A stretch of DNA of 64,000 nt from Chitinophaga silvisoli (GCF_003412465.1 NZ_QTJV01000012.1:186001-250000), one strand, 5' to 3'; positions 9,626 to 18,370 are shown, counted from the stretch's first letter. Numbers and translations are program-made. The notes: generated by a model not told the origin, from the sequence alone.

Positions 9626-9730
9626 TTCTTGAACACTTTCTTACACCCCCCCAAATAGTCTATCGATCCCAATATGTAGGATGCCCACAGTTATTGATTT
9701 TTAAACACTTTCATACAAAACCCCAAATAG
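9587..9730 (+). repeat. 72-base tandem duplication spanning the repeat protein's 3' end
   Basis: Bases 9587-9658 and 9659-9730 are two adjacent 72-base copies, each starting TCTATCGA and ending CAAATAG. The first encodes the last codons and stop of the repeat protein. In the second the same reading would hit TAG (ATGTAG), and it now forms the 5' leader of the TPR/PH gene. The copies have diverged by several substitutions, so the event is not recent. Confidence 0.85.
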
Positions 9731-9732
9731 TC

Positions 9733-10845
9733 ATGAACACTTATGTCGATGAAGAATTAAAAAGTGCCAAAGCACTCATCAACAGTAAAGCCTTGAATGA
9801 AGCCACAGCAATTTTAAAATCCATCCTTGCTACTGACAAGACCAATTCTGAAGCCTATTATTTATATGGCTACATAGAGGTACTTTCCAACAATTATCCA
9901 TTAGCAGTTTCTCTTTTTAAACTGGCGTTCGAGAATAATCCCCGTAATGCAAATGCGGCCTACTATATCGGGCTTTGTGAAGAGAAGCTGGGAATGCTGG
10001 CATCAGCTATGATGTACTATAAAAAAACGCTGGAAATCAATCCGGATCATGCGGCTGCACTCGGAAAGGTACCTGCTGCTACGAGCCGGCAAAGCCAACA
10101 AAACCAGCAACCTATGGCAGGTGCTAATGGACAGTATAACGGTGCTCAGTCACCTCAGCAAAACACCTGGGCAAACATACCACCTAGTGGTAATCAATCA
10201 ATACAATACACACAAAATAATACGCTGGTAGAACGCCATACCTTTAAAAGCAGGTCATACCGGCCATACACCGGGCCTGTATCGGAATTCTATGAAAGAC
10301 TTACACTCGACAAATCTTTTGAATCACAACATGCAGCACAGATCATTAAGGAAATAGAGGTGCAGGTGGTGCCTCGTTTCGTTGACTACTGGTTATCATT
10401 TATCAAAATATGGTTATTCCCTGTCGTTGTCCTCTTCGTATTAGGTATTCTGTCGGAAATTCCCCGGCTCCGGATTCGGTTTACAGATAGCGACATCGAC
10501 ATGATGGCATCCATTACTCTTCTTTACTGGGCAGTCGCCATTATCTACAAGATGATATTGATCAAACAAAATCGTTATTATTTTAGTAATGGTAACCTCA
10601 CAATCAGGAAAGGACTTTTTTCTGTAAAGGTGAATAAGTATGAATTGTACAGGGTAGAAAACATTGAATGGGGGAGGGATATCCTGGGCAGGACATCTCT
10701 GATATTATCTATGATGCATCGTAGTTCCGCTATCAGGCTACGAGGCATGGGTAGAAGGTCGGATGCGGAATTTATGTGCAACCGTCTTACAGAGCTCGTA
10801 CGCATCCTTAGGATGTACTCTTCTTTAAAAGGTGTAATCAACTGA
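9733..10845 (+). CDS. TPR-containing membrane protein with C-terminal PH-like domain
   Basis: ATG at 9733 (MNTYVDEEL) is preferred; an in-frame TTG at 9622 would only add codons from the duplicated leader. Residues 1-110 form about three tetratricopeptide repeats (A-x-x-x-L...A-x-x-x-Y pattern, for example NNYPLAVSLFKLAFENNP). A Gln/Asn-rich linker follows (about 115-160). Two membrane helices lie near residues 217-240 and 258-278. The last 90 residues (YYFSNGNLTIRKGLFSV, VENIEWGRDILGRTSLIL) match the bacterial PH-like fold (DUF304 type). TPRs probably bind a partner at the cytoplasmic face. Function is unknown; the repeat protein upstream is the natural partner candidate. Confidence 0.8.
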   Translation: MNTYVDEELKSAKALINSKALNEATAILKSILATDKTNSEAYYLYGYIEVLSNNYPLAVSLFKLAFENNPRNANAAYYIGLCEEKLGMLASAMMYYKKTLEINPDHAAALGKVPAATSRQSQQNQQPMAGANGQYNGAQSPQQNTWANIPPSGNQSIQYTQNNTLVERHTFKSRSYRPYTGPVSEFYERLTLDKSFESQHAAQIIKEIEVQVVPRFVDYWLSFIKIWLFPVVVLFVLGILSEIPRLRIRFTDSDIDMMASITLLYWAVAIIYKMILIKQNRYYFSNGNLTIRKGLFSVKVNKYELYRVENIEWGRDILGRTSLILSMMHRSSAIRLRGMGRRSDAEFMCNRLTELVRILRMYSSLKGVIN

Positions 10846-10909
10846 TCTGTTAAATAATACATTAAATAAAAACAAGCTGCCCCAAAATATGCAATGAGGG
10901 ACTACCCAT

Positions 10910-11031
10910 AAAAAAAGAGGTTGTATCAAAAGTAATCAGAAGGCATTTAGAATTCATAAACAAAAATTCTCTCCGTCAGGTACCCGAATTAAATTCCGGG
11001 AATTTTACATTTAGTACAACCTCTTTTTTTT
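10910..11031 (+). repeat. Structured inverted-repeat element, copy A
   Basis: The outer arms AGAGGTTGTA and TACAACCTCT are flanked by an A-run on the left and a T-run on the right, so the folded RNA resembles a bidirectional terminator. Between the arms are two inner inverted repeats: an AGAATT/AATTCT hairpin and a CCCG/CGGG hairpin. Related copies lie at 28862-28970 (opposite orientation), 47313-47415 and 55606-55728. This copy follows the TPR/PH gene by 64 bases. Confidence 0.8.
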
Positions 11032-11039
11032 CTTACTAA

Positions 11040-11224
11040 ACGTTGTGTTTTGATAGTCCGGCGGATGAGAATGTGGTGAACAGGTGTGATAAGTTGGCCG
11101 CGCCGCCGGTGGTGTATGAGACGTTGTTTAATAGGGGGGTGAGGTGTTGGGGGATGAGGGGAGTTATGTGGATTATTATCCTGTGCGACATGAGGAGAGA
11201 AGTATGAATGAGGTGATTGCTTGA
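11040..11224 (+). pseudogene. C-terminal gene fragment with a frameshift at a G6 run
   Basis: A reading frame beginning after a stop at 11037 (SPADENVVNRCDKLAAPP, then VVYETLFNR) runs into a run of six G (11134-11139). Just after it a different frame continues as GDEGSYVDYYPVRHEERSMN and ends at 11222-11224. Together these look like the last 60 or so residues of a lost protein. G-rich codons of the same style occur at the ends of intact genes here. I cannot name the family. Confidence 0.35.
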
Positions 11225-11440
11225 CGTTGATATGTTACTAAAGGCGTTGTATTGCAATAATTTAGGAAAATTCCCGTATTGGCAAAATATTTTTAGAAGA
11301 ATGCTATCCCTGTTTATATGCGAAAACTTAGCCTCAAAGTATCCTGCAGGAAGAATTTGACAAAGAATAAGACCGCACCACCACTTCCCCGGGATGTGGG
11401 CTTACTTGCCAGGATTTTTTCAAGTTATTGTTAATTGTTA

Positions 11441-11480
11441 AAAAGGAGTCCCGTTTATAGACGGGAGAAAAGGAGTCCCG
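11441..11480 (+). promoter_or_regulatory. Leader of the Roco-TIR gene with repeated box and two alternative hairpins
   Basis: AAAAGGAGTCCCG occurs twice (11441-11453 and 11468-11480), the second ending 10 bases before the ATG. Between them lies ACGGGA (11461-11466), which can pair with TCCCGT of the first copy or TCCCG of the second. The two hairpins exclude each other, and one would cover the bases next to the start. Each box also contains an AAGGAG-like Shine-Dalgarno core, rare in this phylum. Confidence 0.5.
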
Positions 11481-11490
11481 AGATTACAAT

Positions 11491-14400
11491 ATGCCTGACG
11501 TACCAAACAACACACCGCGATTACTGGCAGCAGCCAAAGAGTTTAATATTGGAAAGGAAGCATTGATCGATTTCCTGTCCAATAAAGGCTATGATATGGA
11601 TGGATTTGGTTCACCTCATGCTCGCCTTACCTCTGAGATGTATAAAGCACTGGAATCTGAATTTCAGCAAAATAGGGTTACCAGGCGCAAATTAGACCCA
11701 ATAGCCCTGCCTAAAGGAAGCATATTAGATGCTATGAAGAGGAAGGAAAAAGAAGAAGCAGAAGCCGCCGCTAGAAAGAAAGAAGCAGCTGCCAAAGAAG
11801 AGCAGCCCATAGCCCCGGTAGCAGAGGTGTCAAAGCCTGAGTCTAAACCAGCACCTGAACTTAAGGTGGAACAGGCTAAGGTAGAGCCGAAGCCCGAATC
11901 AAAACCAGATAATATATCTGATTTAATAAAAGAAGGCGAAAAATTAAAACTGGAAATAGTTCAAAAAGATCATCATCTTAATATTCAAAATGTAGTTCAG
12001 GGTATACAGCAGCATGCAGAAGGTTTGATAGCAGGGATTCAACATGGGTTGATGATACATAAAAAGGAACAATACATTATACAAAAGAATGACGATCAAA
12101 ATATAGCCCATATAGTAGCAAGTAGAATAGATGAATATATCCGCTCTGGAAGTGTAACCTTGGATTTGAGTTCTCTGGGGCTTCAGAAAATTCCTGAAGA
12201 TATATTGGTCCTGGATAATTTGCGTGTATTGATAATTAGTCGTAATAAGATTGAAAAGTTAGCGCATTTACCACCGCAGATAGAGGTTTTATTTGCCGAT
12301 TACAATGGTTTAACTACCCTGGAAAATCTCCCCGTTGGTTTGAAAGCCCTTTCTGTTTTGGCGAACCCTTTAAGTGAAATTAAAAATTTACCCCTTAGTT
12401 TAGAAGAGCTGATTGCCAGTCATACAAATCTTACCAGGTTTAATGAATTCCCAGCTTCATTGAGAAAGCTCAATTTGAGTTATAATAAAATACAAGAAAT
12501 TAATATTCCTGGTCATTTATTAAGTTTAGACATTAGTAATAATCAGATAGGATCCATTGGACAAATTGAAGGATGGGAGGAGTTGGGTGAATTAATGATT
12601 GCTAATAATCCCATACAAGATTTACCTGAACATATCATTGGAGAAGAAGACGATTATAACTGTATCAATTCCCTGAGAAACTGGATGAATGAGCTGGAAC
12701 GTAAGAGTGAAAAAAATACCTATATAAAGCTTATTCTATTAGGCAACAGCAATGTTGGGAAAAGTAGCATCATCAGGGCGCTGAAGAAACTACCCTATGA
12801 TAAAGATATTGTCTCTACGCATGGCATCAGCATTGATACATTAACTTTTAGTGATCCGGAGCAGCCTGTATATCTGCAGATCTGGGACCTGGGCGGACAG
12901 GAAATATATTATGGTACTCACCGTATGTTTATGATGTCCCAGTCAGTACAGCTGCTTGTCTTTGATGCCATTACAGAGGCAACATCTGTTTCTCCTGACA
13001 GGCTCCTGGACTCAGAGACTGTAAGAAATATCAAGTTGCCATTTTATATCAACCGTGTACAGGAATTAAGTCCTAATAGTAAAATTGTCATTGTACAAAA
13101 TAAAATAGAAGAAGATGATACCATACCTGAATACCTGAGTGAATATAGACTCAAAAATAAAATTCGCCAGGTGAGTGTATCGAATAATCTGTCTATCAGA
13201 ACACTATCCGCAGAGATACATGATGCAGCTACTGAGCTGGGTATTTATGGCATACCAGTGCCTTTTTACTGGGAAAAGGTAAGACGGTATTTTAGTAATA
13301 ATCTGAAAAAACCGGAACAAGATCGTTTACGCATTATTGATAAAAGCGAGTTTAGGGATATTTGTAAACAGGCAAAGGTATTGGTTGAGGGAATTGATGA
13401 TTTATTGGAACATCTGCATAACATCGGAGCATTATACTACAGGAAGGAACTTGGTGAGAATATTATTGTCGACCAGGTATGGGCTTTAAAAGCTATTTAT
13501 AAAATATTTGACAGGAATAGTCAGTTTTATTATGAAATGCGCAATGTGTATTATGGTAAATGTACACTTAGAACGCTGTTTGATGACTTTGATAGAACTG
13601 AAAACAATTATTCGATAGAAGATAAATGGATCTTTTTAAAGTATATGCAAAGTTGTGGATTGTGCTTTTCGATTAAGCAGGATGACAGTGAAGAGGAGAC
13701 TTTGGATACATTCTTTGTATTCCCTGAGTTCTTACCTTCTGTTAAGCCCAACTTTGTAAAACTCTGGGACCTGAAGCAATCAAAACGCCAGGTGTTGAAA
13801 AAGCAGTTTAAATTTCTTCCGTATTATCCATTGCATAAGTTCATCAGCAGATTTGGCAACAAGACTATGCATAACTACCTGTGGAGAAATGGTATTTTAA
13901 TTTGCTTAAATAATGAAACTTTTGATGGCTTTTTAGTGGAAGCTGATTTTGAAAAACATACTATTCAAATTACGATGGATGATGCGGTGGAAGAGTGGCA
14001 ACAGGCTATTATCGCTCAGCTGCAAATAGGAAAAGAGATAGTTGGGGAAGAATGGGAAGTGGTGCAAGGGCATGCAAATTTAGTTCCATCGGGGCAGAAA
14101 ACAGCTGCTGAATTGTTAGAGATAAAAAACGTTGTACAGGATAGTGTATATGAAGGGTTGACCCCGCCGCCCAAACCGAGGGTCGTCATATCCTACGCAG
14201 AAGAAGATAAAGCAGAATTAGATTTGCTTGTTAATTATTTAGATGCTTATAAGGTAGATCACTGGTATGACGGTAAATTGTCTAATCGGGCAGATTGGGA
14301 TGATGAAATCAGCCATGAATTTGAAAATGCGGATGGATATATCATTCTTTTAAGTGCTGACTATATGCATAGCCGGAAGAAGTATATACAAGAAAAGGAA

Positions 14401-14613
14401 GTACCAATCATACTCAAACGTATGATGGATCAGAAGAAGTTTTGCACCATATTGACAGTGAAGAGCTTCTCTTTGAATAATGCTATACATGGGGATATTT
14501 GTAAAATTCCTCCCTATAAAAAAGGAAGGGTTTTGCCGGCAATCAGTAATAAGAGCGAATCGACGTCGTTTATGAATGAATTTGTATTGAAAGAGGTCTT
14601 AAAGAAATTATAG
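11491..14613 (+). CDS. InfB-N-like / LRR / Roc-COR GTPase / TIR protein
   Basis: Domain order by residue: 1-85 closely resembles the start of Bacteroidota translation initiation factor IF-2 (PRLLAAAKEFNIGKEALIDF, then LTSEMYKALESEF and IALPKGS). Next are a Lys/Glu/Ala/Pro-rich linker (about 85-140), a helical region (about 140-215), about nine leucine-rich repeats (220-385), a Roc GTPase (about 410-590) with P-loop GNSNVGKSS near 418, DLGGQ near 465 and NKIE in place of NKxD near 536, a COR dimerisation region (about 600-830), and a TIR domain from about 895 to the end (RVVISYAEEDKAEL, WYDGKLSNRADWDDEI, YIQEKEVP with a candidate catalytic Glu). Roco proteins are regulated GTPases; bacterial TIR domains commonly cleave NAD+ in defence. 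An abortive-infection type sensor is my inference. No partner gene is adjacent. Confidence 0.88.
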   Translation: MPDVPNNTPRLLAAAKEFNIGKEALIDFLSNKGYDMDGFGSPHARLTSEMYKALESEFQQNRVTRRKLDPIALPKGSILDAMKRKEKEEAEAAARKKEAAAKEEQPIAPVAEVSKPESKPAPELKVEQAKVEPKPESKPDNISDLIKEGEKLKLEIVQKDHHLNIQNVVQGIQQHAEGLIAGIQHGLMIHKKEQYIIQKNDDQNIAHIVASRIDEYIRSGSVTLDLSSLGLQKIPEDILVLDNLRVLIISRNKIEKLAHLPPQIEVLFADYNGLTTLENLPVGLKALSVLANPLSEIKNLPLSLEELIASHTNLTRFNEFPASLRKLNLSYNKIQEINIPGHLLSLDISNNQIGSIGQIEGWEELGELMIANNPIQDLPEHIIGEEDDYNCINSLRNWMNELERKSEKNTYIKLILLGNSNVGKSSIIRALKKLPYDKDIVSTHGISIDTLTFSDPEQPVYLQIWDLGGQEIYYGTHRMFMMSQSVQLLVFDAITEATSVSPDRLLDSETVRNIKLPFYINRVQELSPNSKIVIVQNKIEEDDTIPEYLSEYRLKNKIRQVSVSNNLSIRTLSAEIHDAATELGIYGIPVPFYWEKVRRYFSNNLKKPEQDRLRIIDKSEFRDICKQAKVLVEGIDDLLEHLHNIGALYYRKELGENIIVDQVWALKAIYKIFDRNSQFYYEMRNVYYGKCTLRTLFDDFDRTENNYSIEDKWIFLKYMQSCGLCFSIKQDDSEEETLDTFFVFPEFLPSVKPNFVKLWDLKQSKRQVLKKQFKFLPYYPLHKFISRFGNKTMHNYLWRNGILICLNNETFDGFLVEADFEKHTIQITMDDAVEEWQQAIIAQLQIGKEIVGEEWEVVQGHANLVPSGQKTAAELLEIKNVVQDSVYEGLTPPPKPRVVISYAEEDKAELDLLVNYLDAYKVDHWYDGKLSNRADWDDEISHEFENADGYIILLSADYMHSRKKYIQEKEVPIILKRMMDQKKFCTILTVKSFSLNNAIHGDICKIPPYKKGRVLPAISNKSESTSFMNEFVLKEVLKKL

Positions 14614-14790
14614 TAAAGCCAGCTCAAAACACCAGGAAACTAATCGAAATTGGTTTTTAAGGTGTACGTGTAAGAAAATGTCGAATTTTTTCTTAATTTA
14701 CCGCTTATCAGTAATGTGCACAGTTTATACCTCCTGCTTTATTGTAACAATTTTATACCAAATATCGCCAAAATCAAGACCCGAACAACA

Positions 14791-15510
14791 ATGGATACAA
14801 GAAAGAGCATAGCAAGGTTGGCTGGTTTCCTATACCTAATTGTGGTGTTGTGTGGAACCCTTTATTTGCAGTACATCCCTTCAAAAATTAAACTTAAGGG
14901 TGATCCTTCAACTGTTCTTCCCCGCCTGGTTAACGGCGAATTTTTGTTTAGAGCTGGTATTGTATGTGAAATAATTTGCTGGGTTGCATTTATAATATTA
15001 CCTATTATTTTATACAAATTATTTAAACCTGTTAATGACACTTTTGCCAAACTGATGGTTGCTTTTGCGGTGGTTCAGGTTCCTATTGCCTTTGTGAATT
15101 TGTTAAACAAATTTGCCGTTCTTTCCCTTATCAGCGGATCTGCTGATCTCAATGTATTACCGACTGACCATTTGTCCGCTCAGATATTGTTTTATCTGAA
15201 TTTATACCGGCAAGGTAATTTTATTAACCAAATATTCTGGGGCCTTTGGTTATTCCCGTTTGGCTATTTAGTATTTAGGTCGGGTTTTATGCCTAAAATT
15301 TTAGGCCTCCTTTTGATGGCGGGGTGCTTTGGCTATTTAACAGATTTTTTTGGAAGCTTTCTTTTTCCCGAATTTGATAAAACAATAATTTCAAACTATA
15401 TAACATTGCCCGCCAGCTTAGGCGAAATAGGAATTTGCCTGTGGTTAATGATTATAGGAATAAAGTACAAAAAAATACCACTCACTCCATCTTCAGCCGC
15501 TACCAATTGA
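14791..15510 (+). CDS. DUF4386 family membrane protein
   Basis: The protein has 239 residues with about six hydrophobic helices, starting MDTRKSIARLAGFLYLIVV, the standard opening of DUF4386. An upstream in-frame GTG at 14716 adds only a non-conserved tail, so ATG at 14791 is used. The molecular role of the family is unknown. The next gene (DUF6326-like) begins 18 bases after its stop, so they probably form one transcript, followed by a broken Crp/Fnr regulator gene. Confidence 0.82.
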   Translation: MDTRKSIARLAGFLYLIVVLCGTLYLQYIPSKIKLKGDPSTVLPRLVNGEFLFRAGIVCEIICWVAFIILPIILYKLFKPVNDTFAKLMVAFAVVQVPIAFVNLLNKFAVLSLISGSADLNVLPTDHLSAQILFYLNLYRQGNFINQIFWGLWLFPFGYLVFRSGFMPKILGLLLMAGCFGYLTDFFGSFLFPEFDKTIISNYITLPASLGEIGICLWLMIIGIKYKKIPLTPSSAATN

Positions 15511-15528
15511 ACATAAACACTGAAAAAT

Positions 15529-15948
15529 ATGATGCTAGAGAATGTTAGAATAGACGTAAAAATTAAACTTTCCGCTTTGTGGATTTCGCTCATGTTCTGT
15601 TATATCTATGGCGACTTCTTTACATTATTTGTCCCGGGCCGGATCAAGGGTTTGATGAACGGACAGTCCGGGGCAGGCCCAATTACCCCCTGGGTATTGC
15701 TTGCATATGCAGTACTATTGTCAATACCTCCGCTAATGATATTTTTATCATTAATCCTAAAACCGAAAGTAAACCGTATTATCAATATAGTCGCCGGTAT
15801 TTTCTTTACAGTAGTTATGCTATTGGTGGTTTGCACTTCTATCGATAAATGGATGATCTTTTATATCTATTTGGGTGTTATCGAAATAATTATTACTTCT
15901 TTAATAGTATTTCATGCGTGGCGTTGGCCCAAAGCCATTGTCACATAG
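15529..15948 (+). CDS. Small four-helix membrane protein, DUF6326-like
   Basis: This 139-residue protein opens with VDVKIKLSALWISLMF-like sequence and has four hydrophobic helices (about 15-35, 52-75, 85-105, 108-130). The opening and spacing resemble DUF6326 proteins; no enzymatic motif is visible. Two ATG codons lie in tandem at 15529 and 15532. It is co-directional with the DUF4386 gene and probably co-transcribed. Confidence 0.7.
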   Translation: MMLENVRIDVKIKLSALWISLMFCYIYGDFFTLFVPGRIKGLMNGQSGAGPITPWVLLAYAVLLSIPPLMIFLSLILKPKVNRIINIVAGIFFTVVMLLVVCTSIDKWMIFYIYLGVIEIIITSLIVFHAWRWPKAIVT

Positions 15949-15983
15949 GCAGTAGCCAGGTACGATAACAAAAGGTTAGCCGA

Positions 15984-16184
15984 ATGACTGAATTCAGCCC
16001 TATTATAAATAATGTGTTGCGGTTTATACCATTAACTGAAGAAGAAGAATAAATCTTCAGGTCCTTGCCACGCATTCAAAAGGCCAGGAAAAAGCAGTTT
16101 ATCGTTCAGCCTGAATTTATCTGCCAGTGCAGAACGAGGATAATCAATGGTACTTTACGTTCTTATTTTATAACTTATTTTTAA
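15984..16184 (+). pseudogene. Crp/Fnr-family regulator remnant (N-terminal part)
   Basis: From ATG 15984 the reading MTEFSPIINNVLRFIPLTEE runs into an in-frame TAA at 16050. It continues in the same frame with IFRSLPRIQKARKKQFIVQP and a stretch ending NGTLRSYF before stopping at 16182. This is the N-terminal cyclic-nucleotide-binding-like part of a Bacteroidota Crp/Fnr regulator; the effector-domain remainder and the HTH are gone. It directly follows two small membrane-protein genes, mirroring the intact regulator at 18440-19015 beside its own membrane genes. Confidence 0.7.
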
Positions 16185-16265
16185 TTGACTGTACTTATTT
16201 CTGGTGACACCAGCATATGATCCATGTCATTTCAATACAATCTAGCCTAAATTAAATATCTAAAT

Positions 16266-16550
16266 ATGGATCAATTTAAAAGCCAATTTGAAGAACGCCC
16301 AATTATTCGCGATGGCCTTATTTTATATAAAAAGAATGACATTTTAGACATTATTGAACATTGTCGAAATTACAATATCGCGATCTTCTGGATAGACGCA
16401 TTTTACCTAACAGAAACCAGCATTCAGCCAAGCATAGAGAATAGCATAAATTACTCTTCGACTAATAAGAATTACCATGACTATGATGGTGCCCTAAAAT
16501 TTATCGCTGAAAGGGAAGAGTATCTTTTCTTTGAAATAGTTTGCGAATAA
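16266..16550 (+). CDS. Hypothetical 94-residue protein
   Basis: I do not recognise a named family. The protein is acidic, soluble and alpha/beta in pattern (PIIRDGLILYKKNDILDIIE, then YNIAIFWIDAFYL and ALKFIAEREEYLFFEIVCE). Size and composition resemble polymorphic-toxin immunity proteins, but no toxin gene is adjacent, so this is only a suggestion. A clear ATG and AT-rich leader support a real gene. Confidence 0.6.
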   Translation: MDQFKSQFEERPIIRDGLILYKKNDILDIIEHCRNYNIAIFWIDAFYLTETSIQPSIENSINYSSTNKNYHDYDGALKFIAEREEYLFFEIVCE

Positions 16551-16847
16551 GTGTAAACACCCTATAATAAATAAACTGCTTACCGGATGGATCAACGACC
16601 CCCGCTACTATCATCACCGGTTTCGGATCCGGTCCTGCTGCATTAGATAATAAGCCCTGCTGACCCCCCCCTGAGCAATTAACTACCCGCTCATACCCCA
16701 TATTGTTGCCCTTTAGTATGCACATATAATTAAAAACCAACTTTGTTCATATCAAAGATCCGCTGTCATAAAGGATTTTAATCCCATCCACCCCAATCAG
16801 TACTTTGGAGACAGATTTGCAACACACTCCTACATTAATACTCTCCT

Positions 16848-17420
16848 ATGGCATTTAATTATAAAGTAGTAGCCTTTGGCGCATCCGCTGGCAGTATTGA
16901 ACCACTGGGCCATATTTTAAGGGAACTCCCAACTACTATTCATGCTGCATTAATTGTCGTGCAGCACCTCTCCAGCACATACCCCTCCAAATTGGATTCA
17001 ATTCTAAAATCTTACACCACGCTACCTGTAATAAAGGTGAACCATAATTTTACTATTGAACCCGGTAAGGTTTACGTAATCGCTGAAGGGAAATTTATGA
17101 GAATCGTTAATGATGAATTGGTCGTTCGTGATCGGACTGAGGAAGAACAAAAGTTGAATAAGGCCATTGATATATTCTTTTCATCCCTGGCAGCTGCAGC
17201 CGGAGATCATTGTATGGGAGTAATCTTGTCCGGTGGGGGAGGATTCGATGGGATTGTTGGTGCTGTTGAAGTCGAGAAGGCGGGAGGATTGATTGTCGTG
17301 CAGGATCCATATACGGCAGAGCAACCTATTCTGCCCAAAGCCCTTATTGCAAATGATCATCCTGATTACGTATTAGCACCACATGAAATTGCAAAGAAAA
17401 TAATTGAATATTGTAAATAA
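16848..17420 (+). CDS. Stand-alone CheB-type methylesterase domain
   Basis: This protein is only the catalytic domain (190 residues); the receiver domain of classical CheB is absent. The catalytic triad can be placed: Ser13 in GASAGS, His40 in VVQHLSS and Asp134 in SGGGGFDG, where the usual LTGMGxDG is altered to LSGGGGFDG. In chemotaxis CheB removes methyl groups from receptor glutamates. No che genes are present here, and Bacteroidota commonly carry such solo CheB domains near sensor kinases or alone. A role in a non-chemotactic sensory pathway is inferred. It is monocistronic, with 297 gene-free bases upstream. Confidence 0.85.
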   Translation: MAFNYKVVAFGASAGSIEPLGHILRELPTTIHAALIVVQHLSSTYPSKLDSILKSYTTLPVIKVNHNFTIEPGKVYVIAEGKFMRIVNDELVVRDRTEEEQKLNKAIDIFFSSLAAAAGDHCMGVILSGGGGFDGIVGAVEVEKAGGLIVVQDPYTAEQPILPKALIANDHPDYVLAPHEIAKKIIEYCK

Positions 17421-17646
17421 TCTAATGAAGCTGAATGCAAGTAATTGCATTATCCCTTTTCACTTTTCCATTGCGTCTTTAATTGCTTGTAAGTACTATT
17501 GTTCTTCCCTGACATATCAGCACCACAAAATCGCCTGTAAGCAGGGATGCTTTGAACATAGAATTAAATCCTTAAGTCAATGTTCCGGCCCCCAAATGGC
17601 CGACCTAACAAGGTACGTCGCCACGGAACCGGAACATGATAAATAA

Positions 17647-17973
17647 TTAATGAAAGATAGCGATACACCCCGCCAGCAATGTTAACCCTATTAAACTGTA
17701 ATAGGCTGTTGTAGTCAACTCTTTCTTCTCAAAGAATATATAGATCACCGTTACAACCAGGAATGCCGCTGTTTTCGGAACGACTTTGTAATAATTAACA
17801 TTCGGATAGATCATCATCACCATCAATATGCCTGTGAGCAGTATAATCATTCCCAATATAAACCCGGCTTTACTACGGGGGCCTTTCCCCTTTACCGGCC
17901 ATAGAAGAGCGAGGTAACCGACATAGAAGGCAAATGCAATGAAATGGATTAATAACAAAATACTAAACAGCAT
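17647..17973 (-). CDS. Small four-helix membrane protein
   Basis: The protein has 108 residues from ATG 17973 (MLFSILLLIHFIAFAFYVGY), with four hydrophobic helices and no motif I can assign. The upstream gene's stop lies inside its first codons (11-base overlap), which implies translational coupling with the DUF4267 protein. A longer start at 18012 would lie deep in the upstream gene and is less likely. Confidence 0.65.
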   Translation of the reverse strand: MLFSILLLIHFIAFAFYVGYLALLWPVKGKGPRSKAGFILGMIILLTGILMVMMIYPNVNYYKVVPKTAAFLVVTVIYIFFEKKELTTTAYYSLIGLTLLAGCIAIFH

Positions 17974-18370
17974 ATGACACAGGTTTTTTGGTGGTTGACA
18001 AATAATATGCACCTACTGTCAGGCAAATTAGAATGGCTGTAAGATGAGAATAGATCGCCCATCCGGGATGATCCGGCGTATGAAGTACCAGCATGAAATC
18101 GTTTACAGGTATAATACTCATACAGAGCATGAGCCATCCCAGGCTCCTGTATTCTTTATTGAAGAGAAGTGCCAGCGTTAATAAGCCGGTAGCCAAATCA
18201 CGAATCCCCTTGATGTAGTGAAACTCCAGGTGATTGGTGATACCCGTATGAATGCCGAATGCAGCTTCTGCCGCAAGCGGACTAAGAAAAAATCTTAGGC
18301 CAATAAAGACCATGAAAGCGCCTGTAACAAGCGAAATAAAATAAGCAGTTTTCTGAGATCCTGTTTTCAT
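17963..18370 (-). CDS. DUF4267 family membrane protein
   Basis: This 135-residue protein has four predicted helices. The sequence (GAFMVFIGLRFFLSPLAAEA, KGIRDLATGLLTLALL) fits DUF4267, a family of unknown function common beside transcription regulators. ATG at 18370 (MKTGSQKTAYF) is taken rather than the upstream GTG-like extension. It is the first gene of a two-gene unit whose second gene overlaps it by 11 bases. The Crp/Fnr gene 69 bases upstream on the same strand may regulate or accompany it. Confidence 0.75.
   Translation of the reverse strand: MKTGSQKTAYFISLVTGAFMVFIGLRFFLSPLAAEAAFGIHTGITNHLEFHYIKGIRDLATGLLTLALLFNKEYRSLGWLMLCMSIIPVNDFMLVLHTPDHPGWAIYSHLTAILICLTVGAYYLSTTKKPVSYAV

Noticed and set aside
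9622..9732. Upstream TTG start for the TPR/PH protein
   Set aside because: The added 37 residues come from the duplicated 3' end of the previous gene and are not TPR-like; ATG 9733 is better.
16501..16740. 79-codon minus-strand frame after the hypothetical gene
   Set aside because: Some protein-like stretches (NAAGPDPKPVMIVAGVVDPS) but it overlaps the convergent gene end and matches nothing I know; could be a remnant.
17404..17646. 80-codon plus-strand frame after cheB
   Set aside because: Non-standard start inside the cheB end, Cys/His-rich random composition.
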